A stretch of 64,000 nt of DNA from Jiangella asiatica (lineage in GTDB: Bacteria; Actinomycetota; Actinomycetes; Jiangellales; Jiangellaceae), in assembly GCF_004349065.1 (NCBI RefSeq), contig NZ_SMKZ01000005.1, positions 1 through 64,000 of the forward strand, written 5' to 3'. Positions 54,714 through 62,967 of this stretch are shown one piece after another. Below the pieces are notes generated by a model, which worked only from the letters and a program-made list of their open reading frames with translations, ran no database searches and was not told the origin of the DNA. Every line of letters starts with the position of its first letter. The first letter of the stretch is position 1. The position numbers and the translations under genes are program-made.

Positions 54714-54767
54714 GTAACACTGGTGAAACACGTGGGACACCGCAGGGAAATTGCGACACCCTAGCGT
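54714..54767 (+). promoter_or_regulatory. GlnR operator and -10 box of glnA
   Basis: GTAAC (54714), GAAAC (54725), GACAC (54736) and GAAAT (54747) are each separated by exactly 6 nt, the a-b-a-b box layout of GlnR sites at glnA in Streptomyces and Mycobacterium. TAGCGT at 54762-54767 is a good -10 hexamer, so the boxes end just upstream of or across the -35 position, fitting an activator. The transcript would have a leader of about 75 nt before the glnA start. Confidence 0.85.
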
Positions 54768-54849
54768 CCGGGCCACGAGGGCAATACGGTCAACGCCGAC
54801 CGTCGACGATTCCGGACTGCGCCGCGCCAGGTGCGAAATGGAGATGCGG

Positions 54850-56274
54850 ATGTTCACCAACCCGGACGAGCTACTCAAGTTCGTCAAGGATGAGGGCGTC
54901 GAGTTCGTCGACGTCCGGTTCTGCGACCTGCCAGGGGTCATGCAGCACTTCAACGTGCCGGTGACCGCGTTCGACGCCGACGCGATCGCCGAGGGCCTCA
55001 TGTTCGACGGCTCCTCGATCCGCGGCTTCCAGGCCATCCACGAGTCCGACATGAAGCTGATCGCCGACCCGGCGACGGCGTTCGTCGACCCGTTCCGCAA
55101 GGCCAAGACCCTCGCGCTGAACTTCTCGATCGTCGACCCGTTCACCGGCGAGCCCTACAGTCGCGACCCTCGTAACATCGCCGCGAAGGCCGAGGCGTAC
55201 CTGGCCAGCTCCGGCATCGCCGACACCGTCTACTTCGGCCCGGAGGCCGAGTTCTACGTCTTCGACGACGTCCGGTTCGAGACGAAGCAGAACGCCGGCT
55301 ACTACTACATCGACTCCATCGAGGGCGCCTGGAACACCGGGCGCGTCGAGGAGGGCGGCAACCGCGGCTACAAGACGCGCTACAAGGGCGGCTACTTCCC
55401 CGTCCCGCCGGTCGACCACTACGCCGACCTGCGCGACGAGATCGTCCAGTCGCTGACCACCGTCGGCATCCCGGTCGAGCGGGCCCACCACGAGGTCGGC
55501 ACCGCCGGCCAGGCCGAGATCAACTACAAGTTCGACACTCTGAAGCACGCCGGCGACCGGCTGATGCTGTTCAAGTACATCGTCAAGAACGTCGCCTGGG
55601 CGGCCGGCAAGACCGCCACCTTCATGCCGAAGCCGCTGTTCGGCGACAACGGCTCGGGCATGCACTGCCACCAGTCGCTGTGGAAGAACGGCGACCCGCT
55701 GTTCTACGACGAGCTGGGCTACGGCGGTCTGTCCGACCTGGCCCGCTGGTACATCGGCGGCCTCATCAAGCACGCCTCGTCGCTGCTGGCCCTCACCAAC
55801 CCGACGGTGAACTCCTACCACCGCCTGGTGCCGGGCTTCGAGGCCCCCGTCAACCTGGTCTACTCGCAGCGCAACCGGTCCGCCGCGGTCCGCATCCCGG
55901 TCACCGGCACCTCACCTGCGGCCAAGCGCATCGAGTTCCGGGTGCCCGACCCGTCGAGCAACCCGTACCTGGCCTTCTCCGCCATGCTGATGGCCGGCGT
56001 CGACGGCATCCGCAACAAGATCGAGCCGCCGGAGCCGGTCGACAAGGACCTGTACGAGCTGCCCCCGGAGGAGCACGCCAACATCGGCACCGTGCCGGCG
56101 TCGCTGACCGAGGCGCTGGACGCGCTCGAAACTGACCACGACTACCTGCTCGAGGGCGGCGTCTTCACCGAGGACCTGGTCGAGACCTGGATCGACTGGA
56201 AGCGCACCAACGAGGTCGACCCGATCCGGCTGCGCCCGCACCCGCACGAGTTCGAGCTCTACTTCGACATCTGA
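54850..56274 (+). CDS. glnA: Glutamine synthetase, type I (adenylylatable)
   Basis: The protein has 474 residues, the normal length. [10 protein letters not shown], the ATP-binding [16 protein letters not shown] and metal sites ([11 protein letters not shown]) are seen. The adenylylation Tyr is in [11 protein letters not shown]. This is the main ammonia-assimilating enzyme. The ATG at 54850 has GGAG 6 bp before it; ATGs at 54838 and 54844 lie upstream. A GlnR site controls the promoter, and glnE, which adenylylates GlnA, is encoded just downstream on the other strand. Confidence 0.97.
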   Translation: MFTNPDELLKFVKDEGVEFVDVRFCDLPGVMQHFNVPVTAFDADAIAEGLMFDGSSIRGFQAIHESDMKLIADPATAFVDPFRKAKTLALNFSIVDPFTGEPYSRDPRNIAAKAEAYLASSGIADTVYFGPEAEFYVFDDVRFETKQNAGYYYIDSIEGAWNTGRVEEGGNRGYKTRYKGGYFPVPPVDHYADLRDEIVQSLTTVGIPVERAHHEVGTAGQAEINYKFDTLKHAGDRLMLFKYIVKNVAWAAGKTATFMPKPLFGDNGSGMHCHQSLWKNGDPLFYDELGYGGLSDLARWYIGGLIKHASSLLALTNPTVNSYHRLVPGFEAPVNLVYSQRNRSAAVRIPVTGTSPAAKRIEFRVPDPSSNPYLAFSAMLMAGVDGIRNKIEPPEPVDKDLYELPPEEHANIGTVPASLTEALDALETDHDYLLEGGVFTEDLVETWIDWKRTNEVDPIRLRPHPHEFELYFDI

Positions 56275-56294
56275 GCCCGCCGGGGCCCTCGGAC

Positions 56295-56336
56295 GGAGCC
56301 GTTGACCGCTTGCCTCGAGGCGCGGTCAACGGCTCC
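56295..56336 (+). terminator. Terminator of glnA
   Basis: A perfect 15-bp stem (GGAGCCGTTGACCGC, 56295-56309, with 56322-56336), loop 12 nt, lies 20 bp after the glnA stop. A second small inverted repeat, CCTGTGAT/ATCACAGG, follows at 56350-56366, at the very end of the convergent glnE. Confidence 0.85.
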
Positions 56337-56360
56337 TCGGCGTTCGGCGGCCTGTGATCA

Positions 56361-59300
56361 TCACAGGCGGGAGTCGTCGTAGAAGATGCGTTCGACGACG
56401 GCGCGGGCCTGGCGGGCCGCACGGTGGTAGTCGTCGACGAAGACGGTGCTCTGGCCGGCGGCGTACCCGAGCACTTGCGACACCGCCGCGAGCGTCCGCG
56501 GGTCCTTGGGGAGCATGTCCGACGGCCGGCCGGTGACCAGCACCGTCGTGTTGCGGATGGCCGAGGCCTGTCGCCAGGCCGCGAGCAGCACAGTCCGGTC
56601 CGACGGCGCCAACAGCCCGGCCGCGGTGGCCGCCTCGAGTGCGCCCGGCGTCGACGTGGTGCGCAGCTCCGGCACCTTCCAGGCGTGACGCAGCTGCAGC
56701 AGCTGAGCGCACCACTCGACGTCGGCCAGCCCGCCGGGCCCCAGCTTGAGGTGCATGGACGGGTCGGCACCGCGGGGCAGTCGCTCCGACTCCACCCGCG
56801 CCTTGACCCGGCGCACCTCGCGGACCTGGGCATCGGTCAGCCCGCCGCTGGGCCAGCGCAGCGGATCGATGAGCGCCTGGAACCGGCGCAGGAGCTCGGC
56901 GTCGCCGCAGCACGGAGCTGCCCGAAGCAGCGCCTGTCGCTCCCAGACCTCGCCCCAGCGGTCGTAGTACGCGGCGTAGGACGCGAGCGTGCGCACCAGC
57001 GGGCCCTGCCGGCCCTCCGGGCGCAGCGCGGCGTCGATGGTCAGGCTGGGCTCCGGTGAAGGCAGCGACAGCAGCCGCGTCATCTCGTTGGCGACCGCCA
57101 GCGCGGCGTTGGCGGCCTCGGACTCGTCCTCGTCCGGGTACGGCGTGTGCACGTAGAGCACGTCGGCGTCGGAGGCGTAGCCCATCTCACGGCCACCGAG
57201 CCGGCCCATCGCGACGACGCCGACGCGGGTGGGCAACGGTGCGCCGCGGGTGGCTTCGACGGCGCGGACCGCGGCGGCCAGCGCGCCGGACAGCGTCACC
57301 TCCGCGATCACCGTCAGCGCCTCACCCACCTCCTCGATCGGCGCGTCGGCGGCGAGGTCAGCGACGGTGACGCGGAACAGCTCGCGTCGGCGCATCGCCC
57401 GGACCACGCCGATGGCCGCGACCGGGTCGTCGTGGCGCTGGACCCCCGAGAGCACCTCCTTCTCCAGCGGCTTCCGCTCACGTGGGCGCAGCTCGGCGTC
57501 GTCGCCCAGCATCGCCACCGCCTCCGGTGCCCGCAGCAACAGCTCGGTGGCGTACCGGCCGGACGCGAGCACCCGCGCCATCCGCTCGGCCGCGGCGCCG
57601 TCGTCGCGCAGCAGCCGTAGATACCAGGGCGTGGTGCCGAGCGCGTCGCTGACCTTGCGGAACCCGGCCAGGCCGGTGTCGGGCTCGGGCGCGTCGGCGA
57701 ACCAGCCCAGCAGGACCGGCAGCAGCGTGCGCTGGATGGCCGCCCGCCGCGACACCCCGGTGGTCAGCGCCTCGATGTGACGCAGCGCGCCGGCCGGGTC
57801 GGCGTAGCCCAGCGCCTCGAGGCGGGTGAGCGCCGCCTCCGGGCTGAGCCGGGCCTCGTCGCCGGGAAGCCGGGCGACGGCGGACAGTAGCGGCCGGTAG
57901 AACAGCTTCTCGTGCAGCCGGCGGACCTCGCGGGCCTGCTGGTGCCAGATCTCGTCCAGCTCCGCGGGCTGCTTCTTGCCCAGCGATCGGGCCAGGATGC
58001 GCAATTGCTCGTCGGAGTCTGGTACGACGTGCGTGCGGCGCAACCCGCGCAGCTGGATGCGATGCTCGAACGTGCGCAGGAACCGGTAGGCCGCGTCGAG
58101 GACGGCGCCGTCCTCGCGCCCGACGTAACCGCCCTTGGTGAGCATCGCGAGCGCGGCCAGAGTGTTGGCGTCGCGGAGCGTCGGGTCGGCGCGCCCGTGC
58201 ACGAGCTGGAGCAGCTGGACGGCGAACTCGACATCGCGCAGCCCACCCGGGCCGAGCTTGAGCTGGCGGTCCGCCTCGGCCGGCCGGATGTGGTCCTCGA
58301 CCCGCCGCCGCATCGCGTGGACGTCGTCGACGAAGCCGTCGCGGCTGGCGGCGTCCCAGACCATGGGCATGACGGCGTCGACGTAGGCCGCGCCCAGCTC
58401 GGCGTCACCGGCCACCGGACGGGCCTTGAGCAGCGCCTGGAACTCCCAGGTCTTGGCCCAGTCGTGGTAGTACGCGACGTGGCTGGCGACGGTGCGTACC
58501 AGCGGCCCGGCCTTGCCCTCCGGCCGCAGCGCGGCGTCGACCGGCCAGACGGTGCCCTCGGCGGTGTAGACCGAGCAGTTGCGCATGACGGCGGTGGCCA
58601 GAGTCGTGGCGGTGGTGAGCCAGCCGGTGTCGTCGGTGTCGCCGTCGTCACCGGACCCGGCGGGCGGCCTGACCGGCGGCTCGGCGACGAACACGACGTC
58701 GACGTCGGAGGCGTAGTTGAGCTCGCGGCCGCCCGCCTTGCCCATCGCGATGACGGCGAGCCGGCACAACGGCGCCGACGGCGGGAGCTCGGCCCGGGCG
58801 ACGGCGAGCGCGGCCTCCAGCGTGGCGCCGGCCAGGTCGGCCAGTTCGGCGGCGACGGCGGCCACGTCCAGGCCGTCGCCGAGGTCGAGCGCCGCCAGCG
58901 AGGCGACGTGCCTGCGGTAGGCGGTGCGCAGCGCGTCCAGGAGATCCTGGTGGTCGCCGACGGCCAGCGGCACGCGGGCCGCGGGGTCCGCGCCCACCGC
59001 CTCGAGCATGGTGCGCCGCAGCGCCGCCGCGTCGGGACGGACGGCGGGGTCGAGGTGAGCGAGGTCGAGCCAGTGCGCGGGGTGCCGGCACAGGTGGTCG
59101 GCCAGCGCCGAGCTGAAGCCGAGCACGGCCAGCAGCCGGCGTCGATGCGGAGTGTCGGCGGCGAGCTCGGCCACCAGGCGATCGCGGTCGGAGCCGGGTG
59201 CCAGCGCCTCGAGCAGCCGGCTCAGCCCGCGCAGCCCGAGATCGGGGTCCGCGGTTGCGCCCAGCGCCGCGACCAGGCCGGACTCGGTGGCGATGCCGCT

Positions 59301-59399
59301 GAGCAGCGGGCCGTCCAGCTCGCGCTCGGCTGCCGCGGTGTCGGCGAACCCCGCCTTGGCCAACCACGCAGCGCGGCCTTCGGTCCGGTTCACCGACAT
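56361..59399 (-). CDS. glnE: Bifunctional glutamine synthetase adenylyltransferase/deadenylase
   Basis: The protein has 1012 residues with two nucleotidyltransferase domains, each with an NTase motif: GGRELNYASDVDVVFV in the N-terminal half and GGREMGYASDADVLYVHT in the C-terminal half. It attaches AMP to and removes it from the GlnA tyrosine. The ATG at 59399 has a TAGATT hexamer 7 nt before it, so the mRNA is leaderless. It is convergent with glnA. Confidence 0.97.
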   Translation of the reverse strand: MSVNRTEGRAAWLAKAGFADTAAAERELDGPLLSGIATESGLVAALGATADPDLGLRGLSRLLEALAPGSDRDRLVAELAADTPHRRRLLAVLGFSSALADHLCRHPAHWLDLAHLDPAVRPDAAALRRTMLEAVGADPAARVPLAVGDHQDLLDALRTAYRRHVASLAALDLGDGLDVAAVAAELADLAGATLEAALAVARAELPPSAPLCRLAVIAMGKAGGRELNYASDVDVVFVAEPPVRPPAGSGDDGDTDDTGWLTTATTLATAVMRNCSVYTAEGTVWPVDAALRPEGKAGPLVRTVASHVAYYHDWAKTWEFQALLKARPVAGDAELGAAYVDAVMPMVWDAASRDGFVDDVHAMRRRVEDHIRPAEADRQLKLGPGGLRDVEFAVQLLQLVHGRADPTLRDANTLAALAMLTKGGYVGREDGAVLDAAYRFLRTFEHRIQLRGLRRTHVVPDSDEQLRILARSLGKKQPAELDEIWHQQAREVRRLHEKLFYRPLLSAVARLPGDEARLSPEAALTRLEALGYADPAGALRHIEALTTGVSRRAAIQRTLLPVLLGWFADAPEPDTGLAGFRKVSDALGTTPWYLRLLRDDGAAAERMARVLASGRYATELLLRAPEAVAMLGDDAELRPRERKPLEKEVLSGVQRHDDPVAAIGVVRAMRRRELFRVTVADLAADAPIEEVGEALTVIAEVTLSGALAAAVRAVEATRGAPLPTRVGVVAMGRLGGREMGYASDADVLYVHTPYPDEDESEAANAALAVANEMTRLLSLPSPEPSLTIDAALRPEGRQGPLVRTLASYAAYYDRWGEVWERQALLRAAPCCGDAELLRRFQALIDPLRWPSGGLTDAQVREVRRVKARVESERLPRGADPSMHLKLGPGGLADVEWCAQLLQLRHAWKVPELRTTSTPGALEAATAAGLLAPSDRTVLLAAWRQASAIRNTTVLVTGRPSDMLPKDPRTLAAVSQVLGYAAGQSTVFVDDYHRAARQARAVVERIFYDDSRL

Positions 59400-59406
59400 G
59401 CAACTG

Positions 59407-59412
59407 AATCTA
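59407..59412 (-). promoter_or_regulatory. -10 hexamer of leaderless promoter for glnE
   Basis: TAGATT on the minus strand lies 7 nt before the ATG at 59399. Confidence 0.6.
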
Positions 59413-59549
59413 CCTGCCCCGCTCACCCGCCCCGCCCGACCTCTCCGTCCTGACAGCGCCCCGCCCATCACCGCAGGTCAACATCGTGTGGGGCGCCGTT
59501 TGCACTGGTCGCAGGAACCCAGCGGCGCCACCAAGGTTGGCTGGATGAA

Positions 59550-59900
59550 TCAGGAGGCCAGGTTCCAGCCGAAAGCGGCTGCGGCCAGGCCGGCAGCGAC
59601 GCTCAACGCGACATTGCCGACGGCGTGCCGCCAAGCGCCGTCCTCGGCCAGCCGCAGGGTCTCGTAGCTGAACGTGCTGTACGTGGTCAGCGCACCGCAG
59701 AAGCCCACGCCGACGAGCGACACGACGCCGTCGTCGGCGGCCGAGCCCATGACCAGGCCGAGCACGAACGAGCCGACGACGTTGACCAGCAGGGTGCCCC
59801 ACGGGAACGCGCCGCCCAGCCGCTCGTGCACGAGCCGGTCGACGACGTAGCGCAGTGGTGCGCCGACGGCCGCACCGGCCGCCACCAGCAGCATCGTCAC
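59550..59900 (-). CDS. crcB: Fluoride channel CrcB/Fluc (second copy)
   Basis: The protein has 116 residues with four membrane segments. [18 protein letters not shown] carries the conserved Asn, and [13 protein letters not shown] is the pore Phe/Thr-Ser signature. It forms a dual-topology dimer that exports F-; paired copies often make heterodimers. GTG 59900 overlaps the DUF190 stop (GTGA); the ATG at 59894 is an alternative start. Confidence 0.93.
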   Translation of the reverse strand: MTMLLVAAGAAVGAPLRYVVDRLVHERLGGAFPWGTLLVNVVGSFVLGLVMGSAADDGVVSLVGVGFCGALTTYSTFSYETLRLAEDGAWRHAVGNVALSVAAGLAAAAFGWNLAS

Positions 59901-60241
59901 CGGTCACCGCTCCGCCCGGTGTGCCGGACCACGTCGACGTCGGCCAGGGTGATCAGGCCATCCGCCACCAGCGATTCGATCTCGGCCACGAACGGCCCGA
60001 GCTTCGCCGCGACGTCCACGATCACCACCGCGACCGGCAGGTCCGCGGAGAGGCTGAGGAATCTCGTGGTGTGGACGTGGTCGGAGGCGCCGAACCCCTC
60101 GATGCCTCGGAACACGCTTGCCCCGGCCAGTCCGGCCGCGTGCGCACGGTGGACGATCTCGGCGTACAGCGGCCGGCCGTGCCAGGTGTCGCTCTCGCCG
60201 ACGACGACGGTGAGCTGGCGGGCCGCGCCCCGCAGCGTCAT
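59897..60241 (-). CDS. DUF190 family protein
   Basis: The protein has 114 residues; a PII-like ferredoxin fold is implied by [21 protein letters not shown] and the following pattern. The family is often encoded with crcB. The start ATG at 60241 overlaps the upstream crcB stop, and its own stop overlaps the next crcB start, so it sits between the two channel genes. It may regulate them; evidence is contextual. Confidence 0.88.
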   Translation of the reverse strand: MTLRGAARQLTVVVGESDTWHGRPLYAEIVHRAHAAGLAGASVFRGIEGFGASDHVHTTRFLSLSADLPVAVVIVDVAAKLGPFVAEIESLVADGLITLADVDVVRHTGRSGDR

Positions 60242-60666
60242 GCGCGCACCTCCTCCGCCGACGAGCCACGGCCCATCAGCACCGTACGGGTGATCGCCGT
60301 CCCGAGCCACAACGCGACCAGCGCCGCCACGGGGGTCACCGCCAGGTAGAGCAACGCCCCGCCGTAGCGCTCGTGGACCAGCATGACCTGGACGTCGACG
60401 GCGAAGGTGGAGAACGTCGTGTACCCGCCGAGCACCCCTACCCCCAGGAACGGCCGCAGCAGCCGGTGTGGTGCGGTGAGCTCCAGCAGCACGACCATCA
60501 ACGCACCGATCACGAGGCACCCGGTGACGTTGACCAGGAGCGTCGCCCACGGCCAGGACGGCGGGCCGTGCTGGAGCGAGCCGAGGGCGTGCCGCACGAG
60601 CGACCCGAGGACGCCGCCGGCGGCGATGACCGCCAGCACGGGGACGTTGCGCCTCACCCTGGGCAT
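60238..60666 (-). CDS. crcB: Fluoride channel CrcB/Fluc (first copy)
   Basis: The protein has 142 residues with four membrane segments. [29 protein letters not shown] and [12 protein letters not shown] match Fluc. The ATG at 60666 has GGGAGAG 6 bp before it; that ribosome binding site can pair with the end of a probable fluoride riboswitch just upstream. First gene of crcB-DUF190-crcB. Confidence 0.94.
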   Translation of the reverse strand: MPRVRRNVPVLAVIAAGGVLGSLVRHALGSLQHGPPSWPWATLLVNVTGCLVIGALMVVLLELTAPHRLLRPFLGVGVLGGYTTFSTFAVDVQVMLVHERYGGALLYLAVTPVAALVALWLGTAITRTVLMGRGSSAEEVRA

Positions 60667-60673
60667 AGAACTC

Positions 60674-60756
60674 TCCCTACCGTCGACGAAACCCGAGGTA
60701 GGGACTGTTGGCCGGGCCACGGGGGGCCGCGGCGGTTGTCGGCGAGCCCCACCGCC
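60674..60756 (-). promoter_or_regulatory. Probable fluoride (crcB) riboswitch with ribosome-binding-site switch
   Basis: Read on the minus strand, 60756-60741 forms stem GGCG/CGCC with loop GTGGGGCT, followed by AACCGCC and a GC-rich hairpin. AGTCCCTAC then pairs (6 bp: GGGGCU with AGUCCC) with that loop. This is the pseudoknot plan of the crcB motif and ends in the conserved CTAC. Deviations: loop starts G instead of A, and the usual GATG before the 3' strand is CAAC. TCCCTACC (60704-60697) is exactly complementary to GGTAGGGA (60681-60674) at the ribosome binding site. A translational off-switch without fluoride is inferred. Confidence 0.7.
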
Positions 60757-60769
60757 ATCGGGCCCGAGT

Positions 60770-61501
60770 CTACCGGCTGGAGCCGACGGCTACCTGCGCG
60801 AAGCTCTGGGCCACCTGGGCGAACCGCTCGGCCAATGCCCGCCCGGCCGCGGCCACCTCCGGGTCGCGGGCCTCCAGCTCGGCCGTCACCGCGGCGACGT
60901 CGACGTCCGGCAGCTCGCGCGCCCAGCCCGTGAACGTCGGCAGCGACACCTCCGGGTGGAACTGCACGCCCCACGCGGCCGCGCCCACCCGGAACGCCTG
61001 GTGGGGATACATCGGCGACGACCCCAGCCAGACCGCGTCCGGCGGCAGCCCCGTGACCGCGTCGGCGTGCATGCTCGGCCCGGGGAACGGCGCGGGCAGC
61101 CCGCTGACCAGCGGGTCTGTCGTCGCCGGTGGCAGCCATGACACGGTGACGACGCCGGACTCGCGGCCCGCCGCGGCGGCGACGTCCACCGTCCCGCCAC
61201 ACGCGACCGCCAGCAGCTGGGCGCCCAGGCAGATGCCGAGCGTCGGTGTTCCCGCGTCTACGGCCGCGGCCAGCAGCGAGCGCACCGCGGGCAGCCACGG
61301 CGCGACGCCGTCGTCGTAGGCCGACATCTGCCCGCCGAGCACGATCAGCCCGGCACCGCCCGGCGACGGCGGCAGCGGCTCGCCCGCGTACGGCCGGTGC
61401 ATCCGGAGCTCGACGCCCGCGCCGGCCAGCCACGGACCGAACCGGTCCAGCGGGCAGCCCGGCTCGTGCTCGACGACGTCGACGACCGCGGCGGTGCTCA
61501 C
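60770..61501 (-). CDS. Class I glutamine amidotransferase (GATase1)
   Basis: The protein has 243 residues. The triad is seen as Cys in GICLGAQLLAVACGG and His-Glu in QFHPEVS. The GTG at 61501 overlaps the glnA2 stop (GTGA), so translation is coupled. The enzyme probably hydrolyses glutamine or a gamma-glutamyl compound. A link to gamma-glutamyl polyamine breakdown (as PuuD) next to a second GlnA is possible but not shown. Confidence 0.9.
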   Translation of the reverse strand: MSTAAVVDVVEHEPGCPLDRFGPWLAGAGVELRMHRPYAGEPLPPSPGGAGLIVLGGQMSAYDDGVAPWLPAVRSLLAAAVDAGTPTLGICLGAQLLAVACGGTVDVAAAAGRESGVVTVSWLPPATTDPLVSGLPAPFPGPSMHADAVTGLPPDAVWLGSSPMYPHQAFRVGAAAWGVQFHPEVSLPTFTGWARELPDVDVAAVTAELEARDPEVAAAGRALAERFAQVAQSFAQVAVGSSR

Positions 61502-62835
61502 ATCACCGGCAGCATCTTGGCCCGCTCGAACGCGGTGACCTGCAGACTGTACTCGTTCCACTCCGCGCGCTTGTTGCGCAGGAAGAACTCGAAGACGTGC
61601 TCGCCGAGGGTCTCGGCGACCAGCTCGGAGTTCTCCATGGCCTCGATGGCCTCGTCCAGCGACGCCGGCAGCGGGTCGATGCCCATGGCGCGACGCTCGC
61701 GGTCGGTGAGCGCCCAGACGTCGTCCTCCGCGCCCGCCGGCAACTCGTAGCCCTCCTCGATGCCCTTGAGCCCGGCGGCGAGGATGACGGCGTAGGCGAG
61801 GTACGGGTTGCAGGCGGAGTCCAGCGACCGGATCTCCACCCGCGCCGACTGCCCCTTGTCCGGCTTGTACATGGGCACCCGGACCAGGGCGGAGCGGTTG
61901 TTGTGACCCCAGCAGACGTAGGCCGGCGCCTCTCCACCGCCGCGCAGCCGCTTGTAGGAGTTGACCCACTGGTTGGTGACGGCGGTGATCTCCGGCGCGT
62001 GCCGCAGCAGCCCGGCGATGAACGACCGCGCCACCTTGGACAGCTGGTACTCCGCGCCCGGCTCGTGGAAGACGTTGCGGTCGCCCTCGAACAGCGACAC
62101 GTGGGTGTGCATGCCCGAGCCCGGCCACTCGGTGAACGGCTTGGGCATGAACGACGCGTAGAGGTCCTGGCTGAGCGCCACCTCGCGGACCACCGCGCGG
62201 AAGGTCATGAGGTTGTCCGCCGTGGCCAGCGCGTCGGCGTAGCGCAGGTCGATCTCCTGCTGGCCGGGCGCGCCCTCGTGGTGGCTGAACTCGACGGAGA
62301 TGCCCATGTCCTCGAGCATCGTGATGGTGTCGCGGCGGAAGTCCTGGGCGATGCCGTGCGCGGTGTGGTCGAAGAACCCGCTGGCGTCGACGGGGATGGG
62401 CGCCTCGCCGCCGGTGGGCTGGTTCTTGAAGACGAAGAACTCGACCTCGGGGTGGGTGTAGAACGTGAACCCCTGCTCCGCCGCACGGCCGAGCGCGCGC
62501 TTGAGCACGTGCCGCGGGTCCGCGTACGACGGCGACCCGTCGGGCATGAGGATGTCGCAGAACATGCGTGCCGTCCCGTTGGCGCCACCGCGCCACGGCA
62601 GCACCTGGAACGTCGACGGGTCGGGCTTGGCGAGCATGTCGGCCTCGTAGACGCGGGCGAACCCCTCGATGGACGAGCCGTCGAAGCCGATGCCCTCGGA
62701 GAACGCGTTCTCCAGCTCCGCCGGCGCCACCGCCACGGACTTGAGGAACCCGAGCACGTCGGTGAACCAGAGACGGACGAACCGAATGTCGCGCTCTTCC
62801 AGCGATCTGAGGACGAACTGCTGCTGCTTCTCCAC
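61498..62835 (-). CDS. glnA2: Glutamine synthetase family protein (GlnA2 type)
   Basis: The protein has 445 residues. VRLWFTDVLGFLKSVAVAPAEL and IGFDGSSIEGFARVYEAD mark the GlnA2 branch. The adenylylation motif LYxLPPEE of GlnA is not present (GYELPAGAEDDVW instead). GlnA2 proteins may use ammonia or amines. The GTG at 62835 (VEKQQQF) gives the conserved start; a GTG at 62853 would add six residues. It is followed by a class I amidotransferase gene that overlaps it. Confidence 0.92.
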   Translation of the reverse strand: MEKQQQFVLRSLEERDIRFVRLWFTDVLGFLKSVAVAPAELENAFSEGIGFDGSSIEGFARVYEADMLAKPDPSTFQVLPWRGGANGTARMFCDILMPDGSPSYADPRHVLKRALGRAAEQGFTFYTHPEVEFFVFKNQPTGGEAPIPVDASGFFDHTAHGIAQDFRRDTITMLEDMGISVEFSHHEGAPGQQEIDLRYADALATADNLMTFRAVVREVALSQDLYASFMPKPFTEWPGSGMHTHVSLFEGDRNVFHEPGAEYQLSKVARSFIAGLLRHAPEITAVTNQWVNSYKRLRGGGEAPAYVCWGHNNRSALVRVPMYKPDKGQSARVEIRSLDSACNPYLAYAVILAAGLKGIEEGYELPAGAEDDVWALTDRERRAMGIDPLPASLDEAIEAMENSELVAETLGEHVFEFFLRNKRAEWNEYSLQVTAFERAKMLPVM

Positions 62836-62846
62836 GGCGCCAGTGT

Positions 62847-62862
62847 GCCTCACCAGTGTGAC
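62847..62862 (-). promoter_or_regulatory. GlnR-like half-site before glnA2 (candidate)
   Basis: On the minus strand, GTCACACTGGTGAGGC resembles the first two boxes of the glnA operator (GTAACACTGGTGAAAC) at 13 of 16 positions, with the same 6-nt spacer. It is only 11 bp before the chosen glnA2 start, so repression would be more likely than activation. Confidence 0.35.
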
Positions 62863-62880
62863 AAACAGGTAGCCGACCGC

Positions 62881-62948
62881 CCCGGCCCATGATCATCAAC
62901 GGTCGGCGACGCGATGACGTCGCCAACCGTTGATGATCATGGGCCGGG
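62881..62948. repeat. 68-bp near-perfect hairpin between glnA2 and nadE
   Basis: A 31-bp arm (62881-62911) pairs with 62918-62948 with one mismatch; the loop is 6 nt. The arms include CATGATCATCAACGG. It lies between two divergent genes, thus in a promoter zone where a terminator is not expected; the right arm overlaps the -35 region of nadE. Confidence 0.85.
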
Positions 62949-62954
62949 AAGGCT

Positions 62955-62960
62955 TAGGCT
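62955..62960 (+). promoter_or_regulatory. -10 hexamer of leaderless promoter for nadE
   Basis: TAGGCT lies 7 nt before the GTG at 62968; TTGATG at 62930-62935 inside the hairpin could be the -35. Confidence 0.6.
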
Positions 62961-62967
62961 CGGAGGC

